From JARROD01 sp037384225 (lineage in GTDB: Bacteria > Pseudomonadota > Gammaproteobacteria > Pseudomonadales > Cellvibrionaceae): DNA of 40,511 nt. Within the stretch, counting starts at the first letter, position 1, and every line of letters starts with the position of its first letter. Location: assembly GCA_037384225.1 (NCBI GenBank), contig JARROD010000040.1, positions 1-40,511 on the forward strand, in the 5' to 3' direction. The position numbers and the translations under genes were made by a program. This document shows positions 23,537 through 31,856 of this stretch, in pieces. The notes below the pieces were generated by a model. That model ran no database searches and was not told the DNA's origin. It saw only the letters and a program-made list of their open reading frames with translations.

Positions 23537-24298
23537 TTACTCCACTAAAGGCTCTTTATCTAAAGCCGACTCCGGTAAAGGAAGCTGTATTTCAAAGGTG
23601 GTGTAACTGTTGCCGTCCGAAGCCACGGTTATCTGCCCACCGTGGGCCTCTATAATCGTGCGCGATATGGACAGGCCCAATCCCAACCCCGCCTGTTTGG
23701 ATGTGTAATAGGGTTCAAACAGACAGGGAATTTTTTCCGCCGCAACACCTTTGGCAAAATCGGTAACCCGAATAATAACGGTAGCCGCCTCGCGGATCAG
23801 TTCCAGGATTATACGTTTTTGCGGCCGCTGTTGCTCGCGGTACGCATCAATGGAGTTGCGCAGCAGGTTAATCAGCACCTGTTCAATTTGAATGGGGTCG
23901 GCCTCAATTTCCACGACGGATCGACAGCCTTTAATCTCCAGCTCTATGGTAAGCTCAGTGAGCTCCCGCTGCACAAAACCGACCACATCCCGGCACAAAC
24001 TTTCCAGTTGAAACCGGCAACGTTGGTAAGGGGCTTTCTTCACCATACTGCGCAGGCGCTTGATAATATCCGCTGCGCGCTGTGCCTGTTTGATAATCGC
24101 ATTCATCACCCGGCGCAGCTTTTCCACCCCCAGGTTCTGTCCCTGATCCAGTTGTCGCAGCGTGCCGCGGGCATAATTCAGGGTCGTGGCCAGCGGCTGA
24201 TTGATTTCGTGGGCCAGGCCACTGGCCATTTCCCCCAACGTCATCAATCGCGTGGCATGAGCCAGTTCCGCCTGGCGCTCACGCATTTCCCGCTCCAC
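23537..24298 (-). CDS. Histidine kinase catalytic half of a frameshifted sensor kinase
   Basis: A 253-residue open frame with a FixL/DctB-like kinase core. The H-box is LGEMASGLAHEINQPL with the phosphorylated His, the N-box is LINLLRNSIDAYREQ, and the G-box is GLGLGLSISRTIIEAHGG. It begins at a GTG without a ribosome binding site and overlaps the upstream PAS-domain frame by 55 bases in a different frame. The HK frame stays open upstream to the shift site at 24337-24343, suggesting a single original gene of 23537-24990. It may be made only by frameshifting, or be a broken kinase. Confidence 0.8.
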   Translation of the reverse strand: MEREMRERQAELAHATRLMTLGEMASGLAHEINQPLATTLNYARGTLRQLDQGQNLGVEKLRRVMNAIIKQAQRAADIIKRLRSMVKKAPYQRCRFQLESLCRDVVGFVQRELTELTIELEIKGCRSVVEIEADPIQIEQVLINLLRNSIDAYREQQRPQKRIILELIREAATVIIRVTDFAKGVAAEKIPCLFEPYYTSKQAGLGLGLSISRTIIEAHGGQITVASDGNSYTTFEIQLPLPESALDKEPLVE

Positions 24299-24990
24299 CC
24301 GCTTCTGTTCCAGTAGCGCAGCGGGGCTCTGGGTGACTTTAAACGCAAACTGCCGTGCCAGCTACCTTTCGCTTCCGCCACCTGAAACACCAGCGTTTTG
24401 AGTTTTTGCCGGCTCTCGACACTTAGCAAATCCCACAGATCGCAGCGAATCTGATCCTGGTCGCTAAAACCCAGCGCATTCATCGCCGTGCTATTCATAT
24501 AGGTCACACGGGCTTTGCGGTCGCAGAAAATAATAATATCGAAGGAGGCCTGAACCACAGCCGCGAGGCGTTTATTGACCCGCTCGGCCTCCATCTGGAC
24601 GGAGATATCACGGGTCACCGCGATGATTTCCTTCAGTTCTCCGGTCTTCTCATCGCGGATGGATCTGTGGGTACTCTCAACCCAGTAATATTTGCCGTCC
24701 TTGCGCCGGCTGCGGTAGCGAAAGGTGCGGGAACCGTGCTGGTAAATAGCCGGTATCAGTTTGTTTTTCATCGCCTCGGCGTCATCGGGGTGAAAAAAAT
24801 CATAGACGGGTTTGCCCAGCAGCTCCTCCGGCGTATACCCCGAAATCTCATTGACCATTGGATTCATGGCCGTGTAGGCCCAGTCCCCCGGCCTATGGGT
24901 TGTAATCAGGTCGCCGACATGTTCGAGAATAAAGCGGTAGCGTTCACTATCAAACTGCAAGCCTTTGATTTCTTTACCTTTTGTAGTCAC
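24244..24990 (-). CDS. PAS-PAS sensory half of the frameshifted sensor kinase
   Basis: A 248-residue open frame with two PAS domains: about 15-135 (FILEHVGDLITTHRPGDWAY, then ISGYTPEELLGKPVYDFFHP and PAC sequence ELKEIIAVTRDISVQMEAER) and about 140-218 (AVVQASFDIIIFCDRKARVT). Residues after about 218 no longer resemble PAS. The second PAS lacks its last strands. The start codon is GTG with GGAG just before it. A -1 shift at 24337-24343 would join residue 218 to the kinase frame, giving a 484-residue protein. Confidence 0.8.
   Translation of the reverse strand: MTTKGKEIKGLQFDSERYRFILEHVGDLITTHRPGDWAYTAMNPMVNEISGYTPEELLGKPVYDFFHPDDAEAMKNKLIPAIYQHGSRTFRYRSRRKDGKYYWVESTHRSIRDEKTGELKEIIAVTRDISVQMEAERVNKRLAAVVQASFDIIIFCDRKARVTYMNSTAMNALGFSDQDQIRCDLWDLLSVESRQKLKTLVFQVAEAKGSWHGSLRLKSPRAPLRYWNRSGWSGKCVSARRNWLMPRD
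24298..24343 (-). other. Candidate -1 frameshift site (slippery heptamer plus stem)
   Basis: On the minus strand the PAS frame reads CGT TTA AAG, so T-TTA-AAG (24343-24337) has the X-XXY-YYZ form of a -1 slippery heptamer. Slipping one base enters exactly the kinase frame. Eleven bases later CCCGCT (24325-24320) can pair with AGCGGG (24303-24298). A simple frameshift mutation is the alternative, and the incomplete second PAS favours decay. Confidence 0.4.
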
Positions 24991-25190
24991 AACTCCACAC
25001 CACTTCGAAATGCCCGAAAACCGAGATCGGGGGGCAAACCCTTATATTAACCGGAAATATTTCTCTATCAATCACCAAACAACTTGATTGCAGGTGATAA
25101 GTTCGTTTAAATATAGGGGTTTACCCTAATAAAGAGTTACTTCTCAATAACCCGGGGTATTTGTGCCTTCGATCCGGCGGCCATCCGGGG

Positions 25191-25262
25191 GTTCAAACAA
25201 GGGTTTAAACAAGAGTTGAAGCAAGTCTTGAAACAGGTCCTGAAAAAAGAGTCCAACAAAAA
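25191..25262. repeat. Six degenerate 12-bp tandem units before the acyl-CoA dehydrogenase gene
   Basis: Units at 25191, 25203, 25215, 25227, 25239 and 25251 follow the pattern GTTGAAACAAGR: gttcaaacaagg, gtttaaacaaga, gttgaagcaagt, cttgaaacaggt, cctgaaaaaaga, gtccaacaaaaa. The period is close to one helical turn, so proteins could bind side by side on one DNA face. The rest of the 314-bp intergenic region (24991-25304) shows no gene. Confidence 0.7.
25192..25209. promoter_or_regulatory. PsrA-like operator
   Basis: TTCAAAC-AAGG-GTTTAAA is a near-perfect inverted repeat fitting the PsrA pattern (G/C)AAAC-N2/4-GTTT(G/C). PsrA is a TetR-type repressor of beta-oxidation genes, released by long-chain fatty acids or acyl-CoA. 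It lies about 95 bases before the acyl-CoA dehydrogenase start, which suits that role. No psrA gene is in the window. Confidence 0.5.
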
Positions 25263-25304
25263 AACCAGCCCTTAGACATATAAAGAAAAACCGACGAGCC
25301 AGCC

Positions 25305-27110
25305 ATGTCCACACAATTATTAAACGACCGAGATATTGACTTCATACTTTACGAATTCCTCGACAGCGAGAAACTGCTCACCCGCGACCGCTATCAGGAA
25401 CATTCACGCGAGGTTTTCAATGCCACGTTGACAACCGCCAAAACCATCGCCGAAAAATATTTCGCCAACCACAATGCCAAGGGCGACGCCAATGAACCCC
25501 ACTTTGACGGCGAAAACATCCATATGATTCCGGAGACCAAACAGGCCTGGGACGCCTTTGCGGAAGCCGGATTTCTGGCCGCCCATTACGATTTCGAGGA
25601 AGGCGGCATGCAAATGCCGGAGCTGATTTTGCGCTGTGCCAATGCCTATATCAGCGCCGCCAATATCGCCTCTTCGGGGTACCCGTTTCTAAGCCTGGGG
25701 GCGGCCAACCTGATCAGTTCCTTCGGCAACGCCGAGCAGAAAGCCCGCTTTATCCCCCCCATGCAGGAAGGGCGCTTCGCCGGCACCATGGCATTGACCG
25801 AACCGGGCCAGGGGTCTGCACTGGCGGACATCAAAACCTACGCCCTGCCCCAGGAGGACGGCAGTTATCGCCTGTTCGGCCAGAAAATGTTTATTTCCGG
25901 CGGCGATCAATCGATTACTAAAAATATCGTACATATGGTGCTGGCCAAGATTAAAGGAGCACCCGCCGGGGTCAAGGGCATTTCCCTGTTTATTTGTCCC
26001 AAGGTACTGGTCAACGACGACGGCAGCCTCGGCGAACGCAACGATGTCGCCCTGGCCGGACTGCTGCACAAAATGGGCTACCGCAACACGACCTCGACGG
26101 TACTGAGCTTCGGTGAAAAAGGCGGCGCGGAAGCCTATCTGGTAGGCGAACCTCACAAGGGTTTGCAGTACATGTTTCAGATGATGAACGAAGCCCGTAT
26201 CGGAGTCGGCCTGGGCGCCACAGTGTTGGGCTATCAGGGTTACAACTACGCGCTCAATTACGCCCGCCAACGCCCCCAGGGACGCTTGCCGTCGTGCAAG
26301 GATCCGCAGTCGAAACAGGTTTGCATCATTGAGCACGCCGATGTCCGGCGTCAGTTGCTGGCACAGAAGACCTATGTTGAAGGCGGTTTGGCATTGTGTT
26401 TGTACGCCAGTTCGCTGTACGAAGACAGCCACACTGCCGCGCAACAGCAGGAGCGCCACAAGGCGGCCGAACTGCTGGATCTGCTCACTCCGGTGGTAAA
26501 GTCCTGGCCTTCGAAGTACTGTCTCAAAGCCAACGAAATGGCCATTCAGGTATTGGGCGGTTCCGGCTATATTCGCGAATACCCCGTCGAGCAGTACTAT
26601 CGCGATAACCGCCTCAATCCCATTCACGAAGGGACGGAGGGGATTCACGGACTCGACCTGCTCGGCCGCAAGGTGGCCATGAACAATATGGCCGCTTACC
26701 GCCAGCTCAACCAAAAAATCGCCGACACCATCGCCGCCGCCAGAGGCAACCAGCAAACCGCGGAATTCGCCGCCCCCCTCGAACAAGCCCTCGCCACGCT
26801 GGATGAAGTCACCGGGGCACTGCTTGCAGGCCTTCAGGAAAACCTCGATCTGGGTCTGGCCAATGCCACCCTCTACCTGGATGTCTTTGGCCATACGGTG
26901 GTCGGCTGGATCTGGCTGCAACAGGCCATCGCCGCCGCCGCGGGCCTGCGGCGAGAGAACATTCAAAGCGACGACAGCCATTTTTACCGCGGCAAACTGC
27001 AGGCCGCACGCTACTTCATGCAATGGGAATTGCCGCAGATCCAACCCTGGGCAACGCTGCTCAGGGAGCGCAATTGCGTTTGCTTCGATATGCAGGATGT
27101 CTGGTTTTAA
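25305..27110 (+). CDS. Acyl-CoA dehydrogenase with C-terminal extension (FadE-type role)
   Basis: A 601-residue flavoenzyme. The N-terminal helical domain, middle FAD-contacting segment (MALTEPGQGSALADIKTYAL, then QKMFISGGDQ) and C-terminal helical domain are followed by an extra domain of about 120 residues, as in the long acyl-CoA dehydrogenases of gammaproteobacteria. The catalytic base is the Glu in NPIHEGTEGIHGLDLLGRK. It should catalyse the first oxidation step of fatty-acid beta-oxidation, passing electrons to ETF. It is followed by the FadB-like and thiolase genes, making a full cycle. Control by the PsrA-like site upstream is likely. Confidence 0.92.
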   Translation: MSTQLLNDRDIDFILYEFLDSEKLLTRDRYQEHSREVFNATLTTAKTIAEKYFANHNAKGDANEPHFDGENIHMIPETKQAWDAFAEAGFLAAHYDFEEGGMQMPELILRCANAYISAANIASSGYPFLSLGAANLISSFGNAEQKARFIPPMQEGRFAGTMALTEPGQGSALADIKTYALPQEDGSYRLFGQKMFISGGDQSITKNIVHMVLAKIKGAPAGVKGISLFICPKVLVNDDGSLGERNDVALAGLLHKMGYRNTTSTVLSFGEKGGAEAYLVGEPHKGLQYMFQMMNEARIGVGLGATVLGYQGYNYALNYARQRPQGRLPSCKDPQSKQVCIIEHADVRRQLLAQKTYVEGGLALCLYASSLYEDSHTAAQQQERHKAAELLDLLTPVVKSWPSKYCLKANEMAIQVLGGSGYIREYPVEQYYRDNRLNPIHEGTEGIHGLDLLGRKVAMNNMAAYRQLNQKIADTIAAARGNQQTAEFAAPLEQALATLDEVTGALLAGLQENLDLGLANATLYLDVFGHTVVGWIWLQQAIAAAAGLRRENIQSDDSHFYRGKLQAARYFMQWELPQIQPWATLLRERNCVCFDMQDVWF

Positions 27111-27185
27111 AGCGCCCGGATGTCTACACCAAGCCGGCCCCCCAGGCTGGCCCCTCTCTGATAGCCCATTCAAGGAAAAGCCATT

Positions 27186-29330
27186 ATGAGTACAGTGACC
27201 CACTATCAAGTCCACGATAACATTGCTCTTATTACCATGGATGCACCACCGGTCAATGGCCTTGGCAAACATCTGCGCCGGGCGCTGCTGGAGGGGTTCG
27301 AGAAGGCCTGCGCCGACGACCAGGTGGCAGGGATCGTTATCGCTTCTGCCGGCAAGCTGTTTAGCGGCGGCGCCGATATCAAAGAGTTCGGCACCACCGA
27401 CCCACTGGCGGAACCCAGCCTGCCGCAGTTGCTCAACGCCCTCGAAATCTCCACCAAACCCGTGGTGGCTGCCATCGACGGCCAGGCGCTCGGCGGCGGA
27501 CTGGAGCTGGCGCTGGCCTGTGACTATCGCTTCGCCTCGCCCCGGGCCCGCTTCGGTCTGCCTGAAGTGCACCTGGGTCTGCTACCCGGCGCCGGCGGCA
27601 CCCAGCGCTTGCCGCGCATCGCCGACGTTCCACTGGCGCTGGAAATGATTGTTTCCGGCAAACCCATCGGCGTGGACAAAGCGCTCCAGGCCCGCCTTGT
27701 CGACCGCCGTTCCAAATATAGTGACAAAGACGAAAACGGCGCTGAAAACGCATTTACCGAAGCGGCTTTGGACTACGCCAGGGAGTTGGTGGAAACCGAG
27801 GCGCCACTGCGCGACTGCGCCGAAATCCCCGTCGATACCAGCGCCTTGCCGGAAAATTTCTTCAGTGACTTTAGACGATCCATCGCCCGCCGCAGCCGCG
27901 GTCTGTTCGCGCCGGAATGTTGCATCCAGGCGGTGGAAGCCGCCTGTCAGCTGCCGCTGACAGAGGGTCTGCAAAAGGAGCGAGCGCTGTTCGCCGCCTG
28001 CATGGACACCCCCCAGGCCCGCGCCCAGCAGCATTTGTTTTTTGCCGAACGCGCCGCCACCAAAGTTCCCGGCATCGACCCCCAATGCCCGCGGCGCAAA
28101 ATCACCACGGTGGCGGTGATCGGTTCCGGCACCATGGGCGGTGGCATCGCCATGAATTTTCTCAACGCCGGTTTTAAAACCACCATTCTGGACTTGAACG
28201 CCGATGCCCTGGAACGCGGCGTTGGCGTAATTCGCAAAAACTACGAAATCAGCGCCAAAAAAGGCAAACTGACCGCCGCGCAGTTGGAGGCGCGCATGGA
28301 TGCCCTGAAAACCACTACCACCTACGACGATATCAAAGACGTCGACCTGGTTATCGAGGCGGTATTCGAAAATATGGAGATCAAGAAAAAAGTTTTTCAG
28401 ACCCTGGATCAAGTCTGTAAACCCGGCGCCATTCTCGCCTCCAACACGTCCACCCTCGATGTCAATGAAATAGCCGCCGCCACCTCCCGGCCGCAGGATG
28501 TCATCGGGCTACACTTTTTCAGCCCCGCCAACGTTATGCGACTGCTGGAAATCGTGCGCGGCGAAGCCACCGCCGACGATGTGATCGTCACCTGTATCGA
28601 TATGGCCCAAAAGATTAAAAAACTGCCGGTGGTGGTGGGCGTCTGCTTTGGCTTTGTCGGCAACCGGATGCTCGGCCCCTACGGGCGCGAAGCCTGTCGA
28701 CTGGTACTGGAAGGCGCAACACCGGCGCAAATCGACAAGGTGCTCTACGACTTCGGCATGGCGATGGGGTATTTAAGCATGTGCGACCTGGCCGGTATCG
28801 ATGTCGGCTTTCTGGTTCGCGAGGGAATTCGCGAGCAGTTGGCCATCGATCCCAGCTACGAAAAAATCGCCGACGAGTTGTACCACCTCGGCCGCTATGG
28901 CCAGAAAACCGGTCGCGGATTTTATATCTACGAAGGTCGCGAAAAACACGAGGACCCGGAAGTGGCGGAGCTGGCCGCAAAAACCGCTGCGGAACTGGGC
29001 ATAGAACGGCGCCAAATCAGCGACGAGGAAATTTTAGAACGCACGATCTTTATGCTAATCAACGAGGGGGCACAGATTCTCGACGAAGGCATCGCCAACC
29101 GCTCCAGCGACTGCGACCTGGTTTACTGCAATGGTTACGGCTTCCCCATCGGCCGCGGCGGCCCTATGCAATACGCCGATGAAATCGGGTTGGATAAAGT
29201 ACTCGACAGCATTAACAAATACCGCCGCGAACTGGGCGACTACGGCGAACTCTGGTTTAAGCCCGCACCGCTGCTGGAAAAACTGGTGGCAGAAGGAAAA
29301 CGCTTCAAGGATTACCAGGTCCAGGCTTAA
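27186..29330 (+). CDS. Multifunctional enoyl-CoA hydratase/3-hydroxyacyl-CoA dehydrogenase
   Basis: A 714-residue fusion. Residues 1-190 form the crotonase domain (GKLFSGGADIKEFG oxyanion loop, then FGLPEVHLGLLPGAGGTQRL with the catalytic Glu). Residues about 300-480 form the NAD-binding dehydrogenase domain (VAVIGSGTMGGGIAMNFLNA, catalytic His in VIGLHFFSPAN). Two C-terminal helical domains follow. It hydrates enoyl-CoA and oxidises the 3-hydroxy product. The order of domains matches FadB, FadJ and peroxisomal multifunctional enzymes. AGGAAAA precedes the ATG. It lies 75 bases after the acyl-CoA dehydrogenase gene. Confidence 0.93.
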   Translation: MSTVTHYQVHDNIALITMDAPPVNGLGKHLRRALLEGFEKACADDQVAGIVIASAGKLFSGGADIKEFGTTDPLAEPSLPQLLNALEISTKPVVAAIDGQALGGGLELALACDYRFASPRARFGLPEVHLGLLPGAGGTQRLPRIADVPLALEMIVSGKPIGVDKALQARLVDRRSKYSDKDENGAENAFTEAALDYARELVETEAPLRDCAEIPVDTSALPENFFSDFRRSIARRSRGLFAPECCIQAVEAACQLPLTEGLQKERALFAACMDTPQARAQQHLFFAERAATKVPGIDPQCPRRKITTVAVIGSGTMGGGIAMNFLNAGFKTTILDLNADALERGVGVIRKNYEISAKKGKLTAAQLEARMDALKTTTTYDDIKDVDLVIEAVFENMEIKKKVFQTLDQVCKPGAILASNTSTLDVNEIAAATSRPQDVIGLHFFSPANVMRLLEIVRGEATADDVIVTCIDMAQKIKKLPVVVGVCFGFVGNRMLGPYGREACRLVLEGATPAQIDKVLYDFGMAMGYLSMCDLAGIDVGFLVREGIREQLAIDPSYEKIADELYHLGRYGQKTGRGFYIYEGREKHEDPEVAELAAKTAAELGIERRQISDEEILERTIFMLINEGAQILDEGIANRSSDCDLVYCNGYGFPIGRGGPMQYADEIGLDKVLDSINKYRRELGDYGELWFKPAPLLEKLVAEGKRFKDYQVQA

Positions 29331-29460
29331 AACAACGGCCCCATCTATTAGGCCTTTATAACCAGTCCCATTATAACGCTGTTACCGGCGTTGACAGGAA
29401 ACGCTGCACAACACTTCTGTCGGGACATCCAACAAGAAGTTCAAAGAGAGGAAAGCCACC

Positions 29461-30645
29461 ATGAGAGAAGCTGTTATTGTCTCCACCGCCCGCACGCCCA
29501 TAGGCAAGGCCTATCGCGGCGCGCTCAACAATATTAAGTCTCCCACCCTGGCCGCACACGCCATCAAACATGCCGTCGAGCGGGCCAATATCGAAGGCGC
29601 GGAGGTCGAAGATGTTGTACTCGGCTCGGTGCTCTGCGCCGGCACCGCCGGCAACAATATTGCCCGCAACGCTGCTCTCGCCGCCGGCCTGCCGTTTACT
29701 GCCTCGGCCCAGACCATGGATCGCCAGTGCGCCTCGGGCCTAATGGCGGTAGCCACCGCCGCCAAACAGGTCATGATCGACGGTATGAACGTCGTGGTCG
29801 CCGGCGGCCAGGAAAATATATCCGCGGTGCAAACCCCTTATGGCGAATGGGTCGCCAATGAGATCGACGAAAATGTGCTCAGGGCATCGGAACACGCCTA
29901 TATGCCGATGCTGAACACGGCGGAATTCGTCTCCAAAAAATACCACATCAGCCGCGAAGCCCAGGACCAGTACGCACTCCAGTCACAACAGCGCACCGCC
30001 ATCGCACAGGCCGAAGGACTGCTGGATGCAGAAGTTGTCCCCATTACCGCGACTAAAAAAATAGTCGATAAAGAAACCAAAGCCGTCTCCTATCAAGAGG
30101 TCACCCTCGACAAGGACGAAGGCAACCGTCCACAAACCACCTACGAGACACTGCAGGGTCTGAATCCAGTTGTCGACGGCGGTGTGATCACCGCCGGCAA
30201 CGCCAGTCAGTTGTCCGACGGCGCTTCGGCCTGCGTGGTGATGGACAGCAAATTGGCGGAGCAAAAAGGGTTACAACCGCTGGGTATCTACCGCGGTATG
30301 ATGGTGTGCGGCAACGAGCCGGAAGAAATGGGTATAGGCCCGATCTACGCCATCCCCAAACTGCTGAAGCAACACGGGCTGAGTATTGGCGATATCGGCC
30401 TGTGGGAGTTGAACGAAGCCTTTGCCTGCCAAGTACTCTACTGTCGCGATCATTTGAATATAGACCCCGAAATCTACAACGTGAACGGCGGTGGAATTTC
30501 CATTGGACACCCCTACGGTATGACAGGGGCACGCCTGGTTGGCCACGCTTTGATCGAGGGCAAACGCCGGGGTGTGAAATATGTAGTGGTTTCCATGTGC
30601 GTGGGTGGTGGTATGGGAGCGGCGGGTTTATTTGAGGTTGCTTAA
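29461..30645 (+). CDS. Acetyl-CoA acyltransferase (thiolase)
   Basis: A 394-residue thiolase of normal length. The nucleophilic Cys is in MDRQCASGLMAV, the His in GGGISIGHPYGMTGAR and the second Cys in VVSMCVGGGMGAAGLFE. It cleaves 3-ketoacyl-CoA to acetyl-CoA and a shortened acyl-CoA, completing the cycle begun by the two upstream genes. GAGAGGAAAG precedes the start. The 130-bp gap before it could hold a separate promoter but I see none that stands out. A strong terminator follows the gene. Confidence 0.95.
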   Translation: MREAVIVSTARTPIGKAYRGALNNIKSPTLAAHAIKHAVERANIEGAEVEDVVLGSVLCAGTAGNNIARNAALAAGLPFTASAQTMDRQCASGLMAVATAAKQVMIDGMNVVVAGGQENISAVQTPYGEWVANEIDENVLRASEHAYMPMLNTAEFVSKKYHISREAQDQYALQSQQRTAIAQAEGLLDAEVVPITATKKIVDKETKAVSYQEVTLDKDEGNRPQTTYETLQGLNPVVDGGVITAGNASQLSDGASACVVMDSKLAEQKGLQPLGIYRGMMVCGNEPEEMGIGPIYAIPKLLKQHGLSIGDIGLWELNEAFACQVLYCRDHLNIDPEIYNVNGGGISIGHPYGMTGARLVGHALIEGKRRGVKYVVVSMCVGGGMGAAGLFEVA

Positions 30646-30673
30646 CGGCCACCCGGCCCTTTACACTGACTGC

Positions 30674-30712
30674 CAATAAAGGCCGTGGTTTTTCAAACCA
30701 CGGCCTTTATTG
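30674..30712 (+). terminator. Strong hairpin terminator after the beta-oxidation genes
   Basis: Arms 30674-30691 and 30695-30712 are perfect 18-base reverse complements (core AAAGGCCGTGGTTT) around the loop TTC. The stem ends in A/T-rich sequence on both sides, so it could terminate in both directions. It lies 28 bases past the thiolase stop. Confidence 0.85.
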
Positions 30713-30815
30713 CTTAGCCACCCATTGTTATTAACTTTTATTAAAAGTGAACTTTAAAATTAATAACCAAGTGGTCCTTTGAGGTTCAGTCAGATAATAG
30801 CCGGAGCAGTAACCA

Positions 30816-31586
30816 ATGAGCCTGGATAGTTTTTCTTTAGCCAGTAATGTCGCCCTCGTTACCGGAGCCTCCAGTGGTATCGGCCACGCCATTGCCAAAG
30901 GGCTGGCGGAAGCTGGCGCCGCTGTTGTTGTCGCGGCCAGACGCGTCGAGCGATTGCACGAGTTGGTCGGCGAAATTGAGAGCAGCGGCGGCAGGGCGCT
31001 CGCCGTCACCATGGATGTGACTCATCAATCCAGTATCAGCGTCGCTTATGACGAAGCGGAAAAGCACCTCGGTGTTGTTGACGTCATCGTTAATAACGCC
31101 GGCGTAGCGGCCCCGAAAAACTTTCTGAAAATCGATAATGAATCGTTCAACTATGTGATGGACACGAATTTTAACGGTGTCTGGCATGTGGCGCAGGAAG
31201 GCGTCAAACGCATGATCGAAGCCGGACTTACCGGCAGTATCATTAACGTCGCTTCGGTGCTCGGGTTGGGCGCAAAACCGGGGCAATCTGCCTACTGCGC
31301 GTCGAAAGGTGCGGTGATTCAGTTGACCCGCAGTCTCGCCAATGACCTTATGAAATATAATATTCGCGTCAATGCCATAGCCCCGGGATGGTTTAAGACC
31401 GAAATGAGCGCGGATTATTTCAACTCTCCCAAGGGGCAGGCCTATATCGATAAAATGCCGGCAAAAAGACTGGGGCGGGTCGAGGAACTGGTGGGCCCGG
31501 TGGTAATGCTGGCCAGCGAAGCCGGCTCTTTTGTCAACGGCGTGGTGCTGCCAGTCGATGGCGCCATTCACACACGGTTGATTTAA
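30816..31586 (+). CDS. SDR-family oxidoreductase
   Basis: A 256-residue classical short-chain dehydrogenase. The cofactor motif is TGASSGIGHAIAKGL, and VNNAGVAAPKNF is the NNAG structural motif. The active site is a Ser in INVASVLG and YCASKGA (Y-x-x-x-K). The C-terminus VNGVVLPVDGAI is normal. The closest roles are reduction or oxidation of 3-hydroxyacyl-type or other small carbonyls. It stands between the beta-oxidation terminator and the LRR gene as a single transcription unit, probably with its own promoter. Confidence 0.9.
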   Translation: MSLDSFSLASNVALVTGASSGIGHAIAKGLAEAGAAVVVAARRVERLHELVGEIESSGGRALAVTMDVTHQSSISVAYDEAEKHLGVVDVIVNNAGVAAPKNFLKIDNESFNYVMDTNFNGVWHVAQEGVKRMIEAGLTGSIINVASVLGLGAKPGQSAYCASKGAVIQLTRSLANDLMKYNIRVNAIAPGWFKTEMSADYFNSPKGQAYIDKMPAKRLGRVEELVGPVVMLASEAGSFVNGVVLPVDGAIHTRLI

Positions 31587-31612
31587 GTACTCCTCCATCG
31601 TTCCTGACAGCG

Positions 31613-31635
31613 AAATCCCAAACGCTTTGGTATCC
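31613..31635 (-). repeat. Dispersed repeat (copy 7)
   Basis: AAATCCCAAACGCTTTGGTATCC is split here as AAATCCCAAACGCTTTGG plus TATCC. It is the reverse complement of the TATACCCAAAGCGTTTGAGA family with small changes. It lies 39 bases upstream of the Hrp box at 31675-31702. Confidence 0.65.
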
Positions 31636-31658
31636 TTAGGGTCGTGCACGTCCCTAAG
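31635..31658. repeat. Near-perfect 24-bp palindrome, double half-site of the long repeat
   Basis: CTTAGGGTC-GTGCAC-GTCCCTAAG-type sequence: both halves resemble the end of the long dispersed repeat (TTAGGRACGTGCACG) seen singly at 10793, 16605-16619 and 40383. Here two ends are joined head to head around GTGCAC. Confidence 0.65.
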
Positions 31659-31674
31659 AAATATTCACGGACAA

Positions 31675-31702
31675 GAAACTTATCCATCTACTTTTCCACT
31701 CA
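31675..31702 (+). promoter_or_regulatory. Candidate Hrp box for the LRR protein gene
   Basis: GAAACT (31675-31680), 15 bases, then CCACTCA (31696-31702). Compared with the box at 10481-10508 it has one change in the first element, the same spacing and an identical second element. It is 155 bases before the ATG at 31857 and on the same strand. Confidence 0.6.
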
Positions 31703-31856
31703 CCATTCAAGAGAAACACATAAGCCAAGTGTTTGAAATTTTGTTGTTATGTTCGCGCACCTGACAGCCTTTAAGTATGGCATTAACGCCTGAAAAGCGC
31801 TTAACGGAACCTCATTAGTGCGCACGTCCTTTTCATGTTTTTACCGGAGTAATAAA

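Noticed and set aside
25689..27572. Long reverse open frame of 627 codons over the acyl-CoA dehydrogenase gene
   Set aside because: It is the antisense shadow of a clearly recognised enzyme and has no family-like motifs.
31805..31830. GGAACC at 31805 as the -35 part of a Hrp box closer to the LRR gene
   Set aside because: At 15-17 bases downstream there is only TCCT or CCTT, not CCAC. The box at 31675-31702 fits better.
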